Assembly: GCF_900107195.1 (NCBI RefSeq)
Contig: NZ_FNPB01000004.1
Coordinates: 1-64,000 of the forward strand
Direction of reading: 5' to 3'
DNA: 64,000 bases
Origin: Halobellus clavatus
GTDB taxonomy: Archaea > Halobacteriota > Halobacteria > Halobacteriales > Haloferacaceae
Below are positions 18,584 through 27,431 of the stretch, one piece after another (the first letter of the stretch is position 1; each line of letters opens with the position of its first letter). A program made the position numbers and the translations under genes. The notes under the pieces were generated by a model. The model had not been told where the DNA came from. It saw only the letters and a list, made by a program, of their open reading frames with translations, and made no database searches.

Positions 18584-19582
18584 TCAACACTGCGTGACGA
18601 CGGCACCGCGGTTTCGCCCGGCCACGACCGCGACCTCGCCGTCGAGTCCCGCGTGGGAGAGCGCACGCTGCCCTGCGTCGCGAGCGGCCTCGGCGCGACC
18701 AGCCGTCGTAACCCCATACACGGCCGGTCCCCACGACGACTGCCCGACGCCGAAGACGGCCCGACTGTCAGTCAGGGCGTCGACGACTTCGGCGACGGGT
18801 GCGCGGTAGATGTCACCCTGCTCGTCGGTGTACCACTCGCCGTTGAGTCGGTCGACGGTCTGGATGGCCGCGCCGAACCGGGCGGCGTCCCCGTCGGCGA
18901 CCGCCGGTAGGACCCGCCCGGCGACGGCGGCTTCGATCCGATCGGCGAGCGTCGGGTCCGCCCCGCCGATGACAGACTGCATGCTCGCGTCTTCGGTCGC
19001 GCCGCTCCGTCCCGCGTCGGCGTCCGGGACCACGAGGAGGAACCGCCAGTCGGCGGGGATCTCCTGCTGGACAGCGACCGACGGGACGGTCGCGACGCCT
19101 TCGGCCAGTGCCGTCTCGGTGTGCGGATCAGTGGGTGTGCCGGCGTCGACGACGAACCCGCCGGCCTCGAAGGCAGCGACGCCGACTCCGCTCCGTCCGC
19201 CCCGACCGAGGTCTGCCGCGGCGTCGCGTACGGCGGGCTCGCGGCCGTACGCCCGGGCGATGGCCGTGAACGTACACAGAGCCAGTTGCGTTCCCGAGCC
19301 GAATCCGACGTGTCGGGGCAGCGCCGATTCGACGGTCACCCGTGCGCCCTCGACCCCGAGCAGTTCGGTGGCACGACGGGCGTAGACCGCGACTGTGTCC
19401 GCAGTCTTCGCTCCGACGTCGCCGTCGGCGTCGCAGACTACCGCCTCAGCCGGCTCGGCCGCTACGATGGCCTCCGGGGCGTCCACGGCGACCCCGAGTC
19501 CGCCGTAGAGCCGCTCCCGACTCGGCGAGAGGTTCTGGAAGCCGAAGTGCAGTCGCGCGGTCGCCGCGACGCGCACGCGCAT
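18584..19582 (-). CDS. Beta-RFAP synthase-like GHMP protein
   Basis: A 332-residue GHMP-fold protein with the PRHVGFGSGTQLAL motif and GVGQSSWGPAVYG near the C-terminus, characteristic of beta-ribofuranosylaminobenzene 5'-phosphate synthase. That enzyme joins 4-aminobenzoate (or 4-hydroxybenzoate) to PRPP at the first committed step of methanopterin synthesis. The gene follows a DUF447 gene after four bases and a Mer-like reductase gene before that, supporting a pterin C1 role (inference). Confidence 0.78.
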   Translation of the reverse strand: MRVRVAATARLHFGFQNLSPSRERLYGGLGVAVDAPEAIVAAEPAEAVVCDADGDVGAKTADTVAVYARRATELLGVEGARVTVESALPRHVGFGSGTQLALCTFTAIARAYGREPAVRDAAADLGRGGRSGVGVAAFEAGGFVVDAGTPTDPHTETALAEGVATVPSVAVQQEIPADWRFLLVVPDADAGRSGATEDASMQSVIGGADPTLADRIEAAVAGRVLPAVADGDAARFGAAIQTVDRLNGEWYTDEQGDIYRAPVAEVVDALTDSRAVFGVGQSSWGPAVYGVTTAGRAEAARDAGQRALSHAGLDGEVAVVAGRNRGAVVTQC

Positions 19583-19586
19583 CGAG

Positions 19587-20249
19587 CTACCACCCGCCGT
19601 CGGTCGTGTCGTCTGCGTCCGGGGTCGACGCGCCGAGCTCCGCCGCGATGTCGTCGTCGGGCGTCCACGCCGACAGCGACGCCACGAGCCCGACTGCCTC
19701 TTTCGCCCGCGAGGCGCCGCAGTTCGTCGCAACGCCGGCAAAGTACGCCATTCGATCGCGGAGTTCGTCGTCGTCGTAGACCGGAACGCCCAGGCGGGAG
19801 GCGGCGACGGCCAGTTCGATGACCGCGCCGAGCGAACGTGACGTCGTCGGCACGACGCGTCGCTCGACGGCGGTCCGCTCGGGCCGGAGTCGCCAATCGA
19901 TCCACTCCGTCCCGCCCGAGGTCCCTCGCTCGATCTCCTTTGCCTCGACCTCGACCCAGGCGTCGGCGGCGTCGAGGACGGGGGCGTCGGTCTCGAAGTC
20001 GTCGAGCGCGGCCCTGACGAAGACGACCGGATCTTGCACGAACTGCACGCGCGCGCTTCCGCGCCGCTCGAAGTGCTGTCGGGTGCGCGTCTGTCCCCAG
20101 GTCCGCGCGCGAACTGGATCCGCGGCGGCGTGCTGTTCGCCCGCCTGGAGGCCGAGCGCGGCGACGTGCCACTGGTCCTCGGGGCCCCGTGTCGACGTGA
20201 CGCTCTCGACGACGCCCCGCAGATCGGTCGGCCACGTGTCGCTGCTCAC
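19587..20249 (-). CDS. DUF447-family protein
   Basis: A 220-residue soluble protein with the features I associate with archaeal DUF447: a flavin-reductase-like N-terminal split barrel (RVQFVQDPVVFVRAALD region, residues 65-85) and an alpha-helical C-terminal part (GAVIELAVAASRLG). Function unknown. Its ATG overlaps the stop of the Mer-like gene by four bases and its stop lies four bases before the beta-RFAP synthase-like gene, so the three are one transcript. Confidence 0.65.
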   Translation of the reverse strand: MSSDTWPTDLRGVVESVTSTRGPEDQWHVAALGLQAGEQHAAADPVRARTWGQTRTRQHFERRGSARVQFVQDPVVFVRAALDDFETDAPVLDAADAWVEVEAKEIERGTSGGTEWIDWRLRPERTAVERRVVPTTSRSLGAVIELAVAASRLGVPVYDDDELRDRMAYFAGVATNCGASRAKEAVGLVASLSAWTPDDDIAAELGASTPDADDTTDGGW

Positions 20250-21268
20250 GGTTCACTCTCCGGCGCAATGAGCCGTTTGCGGACCGACCCGAGCAGTTCG
20301 ATCGCGTGCTCCCTGTCGGGGCCGAGCGGGGAGGCGGCGACGAACGCGTCGGCGTACTCGCGGATCGTCGCGATCCGCTCGGCTACCGCGTCAGGAGTGC
20401 CGGCGACGCAGAACGCGTCCACCATCGCGGGCGTGACGAGGTCGTCGGCGCGCTCGCGGTCACCTGCGGAGATGGCCGACCCGATCGCCGCTGCGCGGTC
20501 GACGTCCAGCCCGTGTCGGTCGAGTACCTCCTCGGGTGCGCCCGCGGCGATGTACGCGACGGGCCGGCGCGCGACCGTCCGGGCCCGCTCCGCGTCCTCG
20601 TCGATACTGACGCTCGCGAACGCCCCGAGCGTGAACGGCCCTCGCGACTCGGGGCGGTCCGCGAGACCGATCTCGACTTGATCGGCCGCCCAGGCGTAAT
20701 CGTCGGGATGTGAACCGTTGACGAGCACGCCGTCGGCGTGCTTCGCGGCCATCCGGAGCATATGCGGCCCCTGCCCGCCGACGAGTACCGGGACCGGTCC
20801 CGGGTCGTAGTTCAACGCCGCGTCGCTGGCGGTGAACGTCCCCTCGTGATCCACGCGCTCGCCCGCCCAGAGTTTCTTTGCGACCCGCATCGTCTCGAGC
20901 ACCCGGCGGAGTGGCCTGTCGCGGTCGACGCCGAGGTTCCGCAGCGTCGAGGCGTCGCCCGCGCCCAGTCCGAGGAGCGCGCGTCCGTCACTGACCTCCG
21001 CGAGCGTCGCGACCTGCGAGGCCAATCTGAGCGGGTGGACGTCGTAGGGGTTCGCGACACCCGGGCCGAGTCGGATCTCGTCGGTCGCGGCGGCGACCCG
21101 GTCGAGCGCAATGAGCGGATCGCGGTTGTCGTAGTGCGAAGAGCCGAACGCGGCGTCGAAGCCGGCTTCCTCGGCAGCGGCGCCCAGGGCAGCGATCTCT
21201 CGAACCGGCGCGTCCGGTGTCAGTTCGATACCCCATCGAATCGAGCGTGGGTTATTACTTTGAACCAT
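20246..21268 (-). CDS. mer: F420-dependent methylene-H4MPT reductase-like (Mer) protein
   Basis: A 340-residue luciferase-fold (LLM) protein with DAAFGSSHYDNRDP, LGPGVANPYDVHPLRLASQVATLAE and LGLGAGD, as in coenzyme F420-dependent methylenetetrahydromethanopterin reductase. In methanogens Mer makes methyl-H4MPT. In haloarchaea a Mer homologue has been proposed to act as a methylenetetrahydrofolate reductase for methionine synthesis (established proposal, as I recall). Here it heads a three-gene operon with DUF447 and beta-RFAP synthase-like genes. Other LLM F420 enzymes cannot be ruled out. Confidence 0.75.
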   Translation of the reverse strand: MVQSNNPRSIRWGIELTPDAPVREIAALGAAAEEAGFDAAFGSSHYDNRDPLIALDRVAAATDEIRLGPGVANPYDVHPLRLASQVATLAEVSDGRALLGLGAGDASTLRNLGVDRDRPLRRVLETMRVAKKLWAGERVDHEGTFTASDAALNYDPGPVPVLVGGQGPHMLRMAAKHADGVLVNGSHPDDYAWAADQVEIGLADRPESRGPFTLGAFASVSIDEDAERARTVARRPVAYIAAGAPEEVLDRHGLDVDRAAAIGSAISAGDRERADDLVTPAMVDAFCVAGTPDAVAERIATIREYADAFVAASPLGPDREHAIELLGSVRKRLIAPESEP

Positions 21269-21534
21269 ATTTTATCCTAACATTATGCTTCATAGTATTC
21301 GAAGATTGCCGGAAAGTGATAAACGTTGCCGATTCGGGACGGTTCGCTGGCAGGCCGGACGAACGACTCTGATCAAGATGGCGCTCGCGGGAGAGACGCA
21401 AGGTGTCCCGTGGCTTCAGCGCCGTATCTGATACGTGGTACCAGGTCCCGGGAGCCGCTCACACGTCGTCGCAGCCGTCAACGATTCAATCCAGCCGGCA
21501 CAGAGACGGGTCAGTCGTCAGAATCCCGCCGGCG

Positions 21535-21600
21535 ATGCGACTTCCAGCATCCTAAGCCCAATGCGACTTCCAGCATCCTAGGCCCGATGCGACTTGCAAC
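21535..21600. repeat. 26-bp direct tandem repeat, 2.5 copies
   Basis: Two nearly identical 26-bp units begin at 21535 and 21561, each starting ATGCGACTTCCAGCATCC and differing at two positions near the end; a third partial unit starts at 21587 (ATGCGACTTGCAAC). They lie in the 350-bp gap between the mer start (21268) and the SDR stop (21622). The gap holds no gene that I can support. Iterated sites could bind a regulator, but they are more than 250 bp from mer. Confidence 0.85.
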
Positions 21601-21621
21601 ACCCTTCTCTCAGGGCGATCG

Positions 21622-22419
21622 TCAGAACGTCGATGCGCCCTCGCCGCCGTCGACGGGGACGGCCGCACCGGAGACGAATCCGGACCGCGGCGAGGAGAGG
21701 AAGGCGACGACCCGGCCCAGATCCAGCGGATCGCCGATCCCGCCGACTGGGACCTCCCGCGCCCACTCGTTCATTCCCTGCTCGTAGGAGTCGAACCGCC
21801 CGTCCTCGACGCCCTGTTCGACCAGTGACTCGACGCGCGGCGTTTCGTGGGTGCCGGGGAGGACAGCGTTCGCGCGGATCTCGGGGGCGAGTTCCGTCGA
21901 GAGCGTCTTTTCGAGGCCGAGGACCCCCGCTCTGACCGAGTTCGAGAGCACCAGGTCGTCGACCGGTTCTTTCACGCTCACCGAGGCGATCGTCACGATC
22001 GTCCCGCCGCCGTCGGCTTCTAGATACGGGAGCGCCGCCCTGACGGTCCGCACGACGCTCATCACCAGTTGATCGAAGGCGTCGTACCACTCTTCGTCCG
22101 TCGTCTCGCGGAAGGATTTCGCCGGGGGACCGCCCGCAGAGGTCACGAGGTGATCGAGGCCGCCGAACGCTTCGACCGTCCGCTCGACGAGCCCCTCGAT
22201 CGCCTCGGGGTCGGTCAGGTCGGCGGCGTGTCCGATCACCTCCGCGCCGTCGGCCGCATCGGCGCTGACGTCCGCGACGGCCGCTTCCAGTCGTTCCTCG
22301 TCGCGGCCGTTGAGCACGACGTTCGCTCCCTCTTCGGCCAGCGCCCGCCCCGACGCTTTCCCGAGACCGCTGCTCGATGCTGTCACCAGTGCTGCGTCGC
22401 CGTCGATGCCGAGATCCAT
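21622..22419 (-). CDS. SDR-family oxidoreductase (divergent)
   Basis: A 265-residue Rossmann-fold protein with the cofactor motif TASSSGLGKASG at residues 13-24, VVLNGRDEERL (Arg after the second strand suggests NADP), and TSAGGPP. The catalytic YxxxK of short-chain dehydrogenases is not present: the matching place reads LVLSNSVRAGVLGLEKTL, with Ser and Arg in place of Tyr and Lys. This belongs to a known-looking SDR subgroup with altered active site. Substrate unknown. It lies just downstream of norZ on the same strand (31-bp gap). Confidence 0.8.
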   Translation of the reverse strand: MDLGIDGDAALVTASSSGLGKASGRALAEEGANVVLNGRDEERLEAAVADVSADAADGAEVIGHAADLTDPEAIEGLVERTVEAFGGLDHLVTSAGGPPAKSFRETTDEEWYDAFDQLVMSVVRTVRAALPYLEADGGGTIVTIASVSVKEPVDDLVLSNSVRAGVLGLEKTLSTELAPEIRANAVLPGTHETPRVESLVEQGVEDGRFDSYEQGMNEWAREVPVGGIGDPLDLGRVVAFLSSPRSGFVSGAAVPVDGGEGASTF

Positions 22420-22450
22420 ACCGGCCTCTCGAAGAGCGGATAAAAAAGGG

Positions 22451-24733
22451 TTAGTCGTCGCTCAGGACGCCCTCGGCGACGGCCATATCCTCGACTTCGG
22501 GGTCGTCCTCGGAGCGCCGCAGGACAAACCGCTTTCTGAGGAGGTCCGCGGCGTAGATCACCGTCCCGAGGATGAGGAGGGTGTCACCGGGCAGGCGCGC
22601 CCAGAAGAGATCTTGGATGATGGGCTGATTGTAGAACGCCAGACTCCGCCCGGCGGCGTACCCCTGCGTGAACACCGCCTCCAACTGGAGGAACCCGACG
22701 GGAAGCACCGAGACGAACACCATCAGCGCGAGGCCGACGTTCCAGGACCAGAACGCGGCGCGGAGCCACGACCCGTCCCAGCGGTGCGGTTCGATGGCGA
22801 TCTGGAGCATATACGTCACCATCCCCAGCGCCAGGAATCCGAACGCTCCGAACATCGCGGCGTGGGCGTGACCGACGGTGAGGTAGGTCCCGTGCTCGTA
22901 GTAGTTGATCAGCGGGAGGTTGATGAAGAACCCCAGGACGCCGGCCCCGACGAAGTTCCAGACGCCGCTGGCGATGATGAACATAAAGGGAAGCCGGTAG
23001 GGGAACTCGTCGGCCGACATCGCGCTGTACTGCCCGAGCGCCTCGTAGAGAATGAACACCAGCGGGAGCAGTTCGAGCGTCGAGAAGACGCTGCCGATCG
23101 GGACCCACATATCGGGCATCCCGATCCACCAGTAGTGATGCGAGACGCCGATGACGCCGGTCCCCATCACGAGCAGCGCCTGTAGCATCACTGCCTTCTC
23201 CGCACTGCGGCGCGAGAGGAGGTTCATCGAGACCAGCGTCAGTCCGACGATGGCGACGATGAAGAACTCGAAGGCGCCCTCGACCCACATATGGACGACC
23301 CACCAGCGCCAGAACTCCGTGACGGCGATGTTCGTCGACGGGGTGAAGAGGAAGCCCGCAGTGAACAGCAGCGCGATCGATCCGCCGGCGTAGAGGATCA
23401 TATGCGCCAGCCCGTACGGCGGTTCGCGATCTAAGAGCGGCTTCAGGCCACGGACGGCGAGGGCCGCCCAGATCCCGAAGCCCGCCAGAATCCCGAACTG
23501 CCAGAGCTTTCCGACCTCGAGGTACTCCAGCCCCTCGTTGCCGAGAATCCACCACAGTTGGCCGTCGAAGTAGCCGTTGGCCCCGAACCAGATGCCGCTC
23601 AGTCCGCCGATCACGACGACCACGAGCGCGACCAGGAGGCCGTTGACGTAGGTCGCCTGTCGCTTCGGCTCGTGACCCGTCAGCAGCGGCGGGAGGAACA
23701 GCCCCGCGCCGAGCCACGTCGTCGCGATCCACAGGATGCCGAGGTCGATGTGCCAGGTCTTCGCGATGGCGAACGGGAGCAGTTGCAGGATGTGAACGCC
23801 GAAGACCCGTTCGATACCGAAGAACCCAGCGCGTTCGATGTAGAAGTGCGCCAGCAGGCCGCCGAGGAACACCTGCGCGACGAAGAGTCCGGCGGCGATG
23901 GGAACGAACCGCAGCGCCGCGCGCTGACTCGGGAAGATGCTCACATCGCCCGGCGTCGGGACCGAGATGCCCGCTGCCTCCGGTTCTGGCAGTTCGATCG
24001 AGCGATACAGCCAGATGCCGCCTCCCGCGCCGGCGACCAACAGCACCATCGCGATGACGCTCCAGGTCATCGCCGCGGGCGTGGCGTCGTTACCCGCACC
24101 GGGCTGATACGGCCAATCGTTCGTGAACGAGTGGTCCCCCGCCGGTCGATCGGTGTGGGAGAACCACGCCGTCCACATCGCGAAGTCCGCGAACTGACGG
24201 GCGTCCTCGGGCGATTCGATCATCCCCTCGGGGACGCCTCTGGGGTGTGATCCCTCCTGATACCGCGCCACGTACTCCTGGCGGACCTGCTCGTGGGCGT
24301 ACAGTTCGGCGGCCGAGTACTGGACTGGTCCGCCGTCGTGAGACGTGTCGAGTTCCTGTTTCACCACGTCGGCGACGGCTGCCTGCCGGGCGGAACTGAG
24401 TTGATCGTACTCGCTCCCGTACCGCTCACGCGCGTAGTAATTCCGCATATGCTGGACTTTCAAGTCCAACGCGTCGGCGGTGAAGTCCTCGCCGTAGTAC
24501 GCCCCGTTTCCGAGGATCGACCCGTGGTTCATCAGGCCGTTCTTTTGGAAGACCCGCTTGCCCTCGCGAATCTGTTCGTCGGTGACGACGACGTCGCCGT
24601 CCGGGCCGGTCACCTGCTCGGGGATCGGGGGGGCCTCCTGATAGGCGAACCACGCGCCCGCGCCCATCACGATCAGGTTGAATACGAATACGACGACGAT
24701 CGCCGTCGCTATCGTTTTGCGTCGTACTTCCAT
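22451..24733 (-). CDS. norZ: Quinol-dependent nitric oxide reductase
   Basis: The 760-residue membrane enzyme reduces 2 NO to N2O with electrons from quinol. An N-terminal helix (residues 9-30) and a large extracytoplasmic domain (about 40-210) match the fused cytochrome-c-like part of qNOR. The catalytic NorB part follows with about 12 helices and heme ligands in HIDLGIL, HMWVEGAFEFF, GVSHHYWWIG and VGHAHAAMFGAFG. Glu residues in WVEGAFEF fit the non-heme iron site that replaces CuB. A CGAA-N4-TTCG operator lies 64 bp upstream. It is the key NO-consuming step of the island. Confidence 0.95.
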   Translation of the reverse strand: MEVRRKTIATAIVVVFVFNLIVMGAGAWFAYQEAPPIPEQVTGPDGDVVVTDEQIREGKRVFQKNGLMNHGSILGNGAYYGEDFTADALDLKVQHMRNYYARERYGSEYDQLSSARQAAVADVVKQELDTSHDGGPVQYSAAELYAHEQVRQEYVARYQEGSHPRGVPEGMIESPEDARQFADFAMWTAWFSHTDRPAGDHSFTNDWPYQPGAGNDATPAAMTWSVIAMVLLVAGAGGGIWLYRSIELPEPEAAGISVPTPGDVSIFPSQRAALRFVPIAAGLFVAQVFLGGLLAHFYIERAGFFGIERVFGVHILQLLPFAIAKTWHIDLGILWIATTWLGAGLFLPPLLTGHEPKRQATYVNGLLVALVVVVIGGLSGIWFGANGYFDGQLWWILGNEGLEYLEVGKLWQFGILAGFGIWAALAVRGLKPLLDREPPYGLAHMILYAGGSIALLFTAGFLFTPSTNIAVTEFWRWWVVHMWVEGAFEFFIVAIVGLTLVSMNLLSRRSAEKAVMLQALLVMGTGVIGVSHHYWWIGMPDMWVPIGSVFSTLELLPLVFILYEALGQYSAMSADEFPYRLPFMFIIASGVWNFVGAGVLGFFINLPLINYYEHGTYLTVGHAHAAMFGAFGFLALGMVTYMLQIAIEPHRWDGSWLRAAFWSWNVGLALMVFVSVLPVGFLQLEAVFTQGYAAGRSLAFYNQPIIQDLFWARLPGDTLLILGTVIYAADLLRKRFVLRRSEDDPEVEDMAVAEGVLSDD

Positions 24734-24797
24734 ATCCGACGCTCTCTCAGCGACTCATCAAAGCGCCACGCCGATTGCAACATCGCGCTGGACGGGA

Positions 24798-24809
24798 CGA
24801 ATATGTTCG
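24798..24809. promoter_or_regulatory. CGAA-N4-TTCG operator upstream of norZ
   Basis: Perfect inverted repeat CGAATATGTTCG, 64 bp before the norZ start. It is one of eleven such sites in the island (nine in the same or nearly the same form). Inferred binding site of a regulator responding to low oxygen, nitrite or NO. Confidence 0.8.
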
Positions 24810-24851
24810 GACCGACGGTGCGAGATGCCCCGTCGATCCGGTCGAAACCGC

Positions 24852-26006
24852 TCAGGCCTCGTAGCCGGCGTACTCCATCAGCTGCGAGAAGATCTCCGTG
24901 TCCATCGCCTCTTCGTAGACGACGCCGCCGAGCATCCCGCCGGGATAGAATCCGCCGTTCATCACGTGGTTCACCTTGTGGCAGTGCAGCAGGAAGATGC
25001 CCGGGTCGGAGTCCGCGGTGAACTCGATGGTGTGGCGCTCGGCGGGCGCGACGTTCGTCACGTCCATATCGTGACGCGCGGCCTCCGGGACGACCCCGCC
25101 GTCCTTCTCGACCCGCTGGAACCGGTGGTTGTGGATGTGCAGCGGGTGGCTCATGTAGCCGGCGTTGACGAAGTGGATGCGTACCTGATCACCCTGGCTG
25201 ACGATGACCGGTGACCCGGCTTCGGGGTGGAGGGTCCGCGGTGCGCTCTTGCCGTTGACCGTGAACACGTCCGGCTTGCGGTTCTGCGGGTCGTAAGTAA
25301 CGTCCTGGCCCGCGGCCATCCGCGGGAGTCGGGAGTCCCACTCCTTGACGGTCATGAAGTACTCCCGATCGGCGGGCTCGTAGCCCTCCGGATCCACGCG
25401 GAAGATGCCGTACATCCCCATCTCGATGTGACGATGGGTCTGGTAGTGGCAGTGATACAGGTGCGTGCCGGGGACGTTCGCCGGGATCGTGTAGGTGTGC
25501 TTCTCGCCGGGGTTGACCTGAATCCCAGTCGAGGTCGGAACGCCGTCGTCCTCCCAGGCCTTGGTGACGCCGTGGAAGTGGACGGTGTGGGGCCGCATCC
25601 CATCGGTGTTGTCTAACGTTACTTCCATATCCTCGCCTTCGGTGGTCCGCAGGATCGGGCCGGGGACGCTCGGGTTCCCGTCGTCGGCCTGGAACGCCCA
25701 CACTCGCGGGAGTTCCACGGGACCGCCCATCGTCTCGAGCGGGTGGGCGGAGTGCGCCGCCGGCAGCGACTTCAGGGTCACTGCGTTGCCCTGCTCGTCG
25801 ACGTTGACGACCTCCGGCGGACTCGTCGTCGGGACCGACCCATCCTGGGTCGCTGCGGCCGTGGCGGAACCGTCCTGCCCAGCCTGAATACGCTCCTGGG
25901 TCGGCGCCGTACAGCCTGCGAGACCGAGAGCGCCGGTGGAACCGGTGGCAGCGAGGAATTCGCGACGCGACATCTTCGAACCGGGTGCGCCTACGTAGTT
26001 GCCCAT
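24852..26006 (-). CDS. Two-domain multicopper oxidase, Tat-exported
   Basis: The 384-residue protein has a Tat signal (SRREFLAATGS) with a lipobox-like LAGC. Cupredoxin domain 1 shows HTVHFHGVT and LYHCHYQTHRHIEMGMYG; domain 2 shows MSHPLHIHNHRF and FLLHCHKVNHVMNGGFYPGGM. Both domains have a Cys-His-Met set fit for a type 1 copper plus the His pairs for the trinuclear site. It sits directly upstream of norZ with its own operator 67 bp from the start. Inferred outer-face copper oxidase linked to nitrite/NO metabolism; substrate unknown. An internal ATG at MSRREF is an alternative start. Confidence 0.85.
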   Translation of the reverse strand: MGNYVGAPGSKMSRREFLAATGSTGALGLAGCTAPTQERIQAGQDGSATAAATQDGSVPTTSPPEVVNVDEQGNAVTLKSLPAAHSAHPLETMGGPVELPRVWAFQADDGNPSVPGPILRTTEGEDMEVTLDNTDGMRPHTVHFHGVTKAWEDDGVPTSTGIQVNPGEKHTYTIPANVPGTHLYHCHYQTHRHIEMGMYGIFRVDPEGYEPADREYFMTVKEWDSRLPRMAAGQDVTYDPQNRKPDVFTVNGKSAPRTLHPEAGSPVIVSQGDQVRIHFVNAGYMSHPLHIHNHRFQRVEKDGGVVPEAARHDMDVTNVAPAERHTIEFTADSDPGIFLLHCHKVNHVMNGGFYPGGMLGGVVYEEAMDTEIFSQLMEYAGYEA

Positions 26007-26073
26007 TACAATCTCCACTCGGCGTGAGACACACCTATAACAGCGACCTGATTCCAACGCGCTCGGACAACAT

Positions 26074-26085
26074 CGAACATATTCG
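26074..26085. promoter_or_regulatory. CGAA-N4-TTCG operator, multicopper oxidase / HTH gene
   Basis: Perfect inverted repeat CGAACATATTCG in the divergent region between the multicopper oxidase gene (67 bp away) and the winged-helix gene at 26198 (112 bp away). Probably serves the oxidase gene; it could also act on the regulator gene. Confidence 0.78.
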
Positions 26086-26197
26086 GGTCCTCACCGTCCG
26101 CAGTCGCCTCCCTTCGTGAGCACGTGAGAGATGGAAACGCCCTTCCGCGTCACGCCCAAACGCCTGCTGACGTCCCCGAAATCTCACCCGCCACCCG

Positions 26198-26566
26198 ATG
26201 TCCCAGAACCCCCTCTCGGACGCGCTGTCGCCCGACGTCGCGTCCGTCACGAAGATTCTCGCGAACCAACAGTGCCGCGAACTGCTTCGGGGGCTCGATC
26301 GACCGATGACGGCCAGCGAACTGACCGCAGTCTGCGACATTCCTCGCTCGTCGGTCTACGAAAAGCTCGACATGCTGGCTGAGAACGGCCTCTTACGGCG
26401 GCACGAGCGGGGGTCCGAAGTCAAATACTCGATCGACTTCCAGGAGGTCGTCGTGGCCGAGCGTAACGGCACGCTCGAGATTTCGATCCGCCGGTCCCCG
26501 CAGTCGGCGGCCGACCAACTGGCCGATCTGTGGGGGAACGTTCGGGCGGAAGCGAGCAGCGATTGA
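26198..26566 (+). CDS. Winged-helix transcriptional regulator (paralogue A)
   Basis: A 122-residue ArsR-like winged helix: LANQQCRELLRGLDRPMTASELTAVCDIPRSSVYEKLDMLAENGLLRR forms the HTH and wing. It has the same length and layout as the regulator at 32603-32971 (both start with an xNPLSDA motif, share YxIDFxEVVV and end SAxxQLxxLWxxV). It is divergent from the multicopper oxidase gene with a shared operator. Candidate local regulator of the island (inference). Confidence 0.82.
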   Translation: MSQNPLSDALSPDVASVTKILANQQCRELLRGLDRPMTASELTAVCDIPRSSVYEKLDMLAENGLLRRHERGSEVKYSIDFQEVVVAERNGTLEISIRRSPQSAADQLADLWGNVRAEASSD

Positions 26567-26683
26567 GTGCGGACCCGCACCACGCACTTGCTGTCCCGTC
26601 CGTCTCTACCGTCGCGTCTGGACGAGGTGCGTCGGTCGTCTCCGTTCGAACTTATGTGAGTGGGTCCACTCTCTCCGGTACCG

Positions 26684-27325
26684 ATGCCCCGAGCCACCCT
26701 CTTGCTCGATCTCCCGGATCAGGTCTGGATCTCCTCGCTCTCACGACAGTTTCCGGCTGCCGAATTCACGGTGTTGGCCGCGATGCCATCCGGCGATGCC
26801 GGTGTCGGCCTCGTCGAGATCTCCGCGACCGACATCGAGCCGATCGTCGCAGCCTTCGACGAATACGAGTCGGTGTTCTCCGTGACCGTCTTAGAAGCGC
26901 AGGCGGACCGATCGCTCGTTCAGTTCGAGACCACCGAGCCCCTCCTCCTCCGGACGCTCAGCGAGGCCGGCATCCCGCTGGAACTGCCGATCACGATCGC
27001 CGACGGGGAGGTGTCTGTCGAGGTGACCGCGCCACGCGAGCGGCTCTCGGAACTCGGGACGCTCTTGGAACAGTTCGGCGTCCCGTTCGATCTCGTGTCG
27101 GTGACGCAGTCGGTCGACACCCAGTCGCTGCTGACCGCGGAACAGTACGAACTGCTCGAAACGGCGATCGAACGCGGCTACTACGACACCCCTCGGACGT
27201 CCACGCTGACGGAGTTGGCCGACGCCGTCGGTCTGGCCAAATCGACGACGAGCGAGAAGCTCCACCGGGCGGAGGGAAAAGTGATCAAAGAGTTCGTCGG
27301 CACCGAGGACGCGTCACTGCGGTAG
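26684..27325 (+). CDS. Bat-type (HTH-10) transcriptional regulator
   Basis: The 213-residue product has a bacterio-opsin-activator-like C-terminal HTH (LTAEQYELLETAIERGYYDTPR, then LTELADAVGLAKSTTSEKLHRAEGKVIKEF) and an N-terminal region of about 150 residues with two half-repeats of ligand-binding type. It lacks any cysteine, so it is not itself the cysteine-rich NarO-like oxygen/redox sensor known from Haloferax. It lies in the denitrification island, and may regulate it. The ATG at 26684 is preferred to an earlier frame extension of eight residues. Confidence 0.82.
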   Translation: MPRATLLLDLPDQVWISSLSRQFPAAEFTVLAAMPSGDAGVGLVEISATDIEPIVAAFDEYESVFSVTVLEAQADRSLVQFETTEPLLLRTLSEAGIPLELPITIADGEVSVEVTAPRERLSELGTLLEQFGVPFDLVSVTQSVDTQSLLTAEQYELLETAIERGYYDTPRTSTLTELADAVGLAKSTTSEKLHRAEGKVIKEFVGTEDASLR

Positions 27326-27386
27326 GACGTCACATCCGCGCGTGTTCGGGAATCGATCGAGAACGACTGCGAGATCGAACACCTTT

Positions 27387-27408
27387 TGACTGACCAGCCA
27401 GTTAGTTA
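27387..27408. promoter_or_regulatory. Putative TetR operator
   Basis: An imperfect inverted repeat, TGACTGACCAGCCAGTTAGT and following bases, lies 23 bp before the ATG of the TetR gene. Matching half-sites (ACTGAC / GTTAGT) and position at the start of the TetR-MATE operon suggest autoregulation. Inference from position and symmetry only. Confidence 0.45.
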
Positions 27409-27431
27409 GGACAACGAAATGGACGTTGTCA

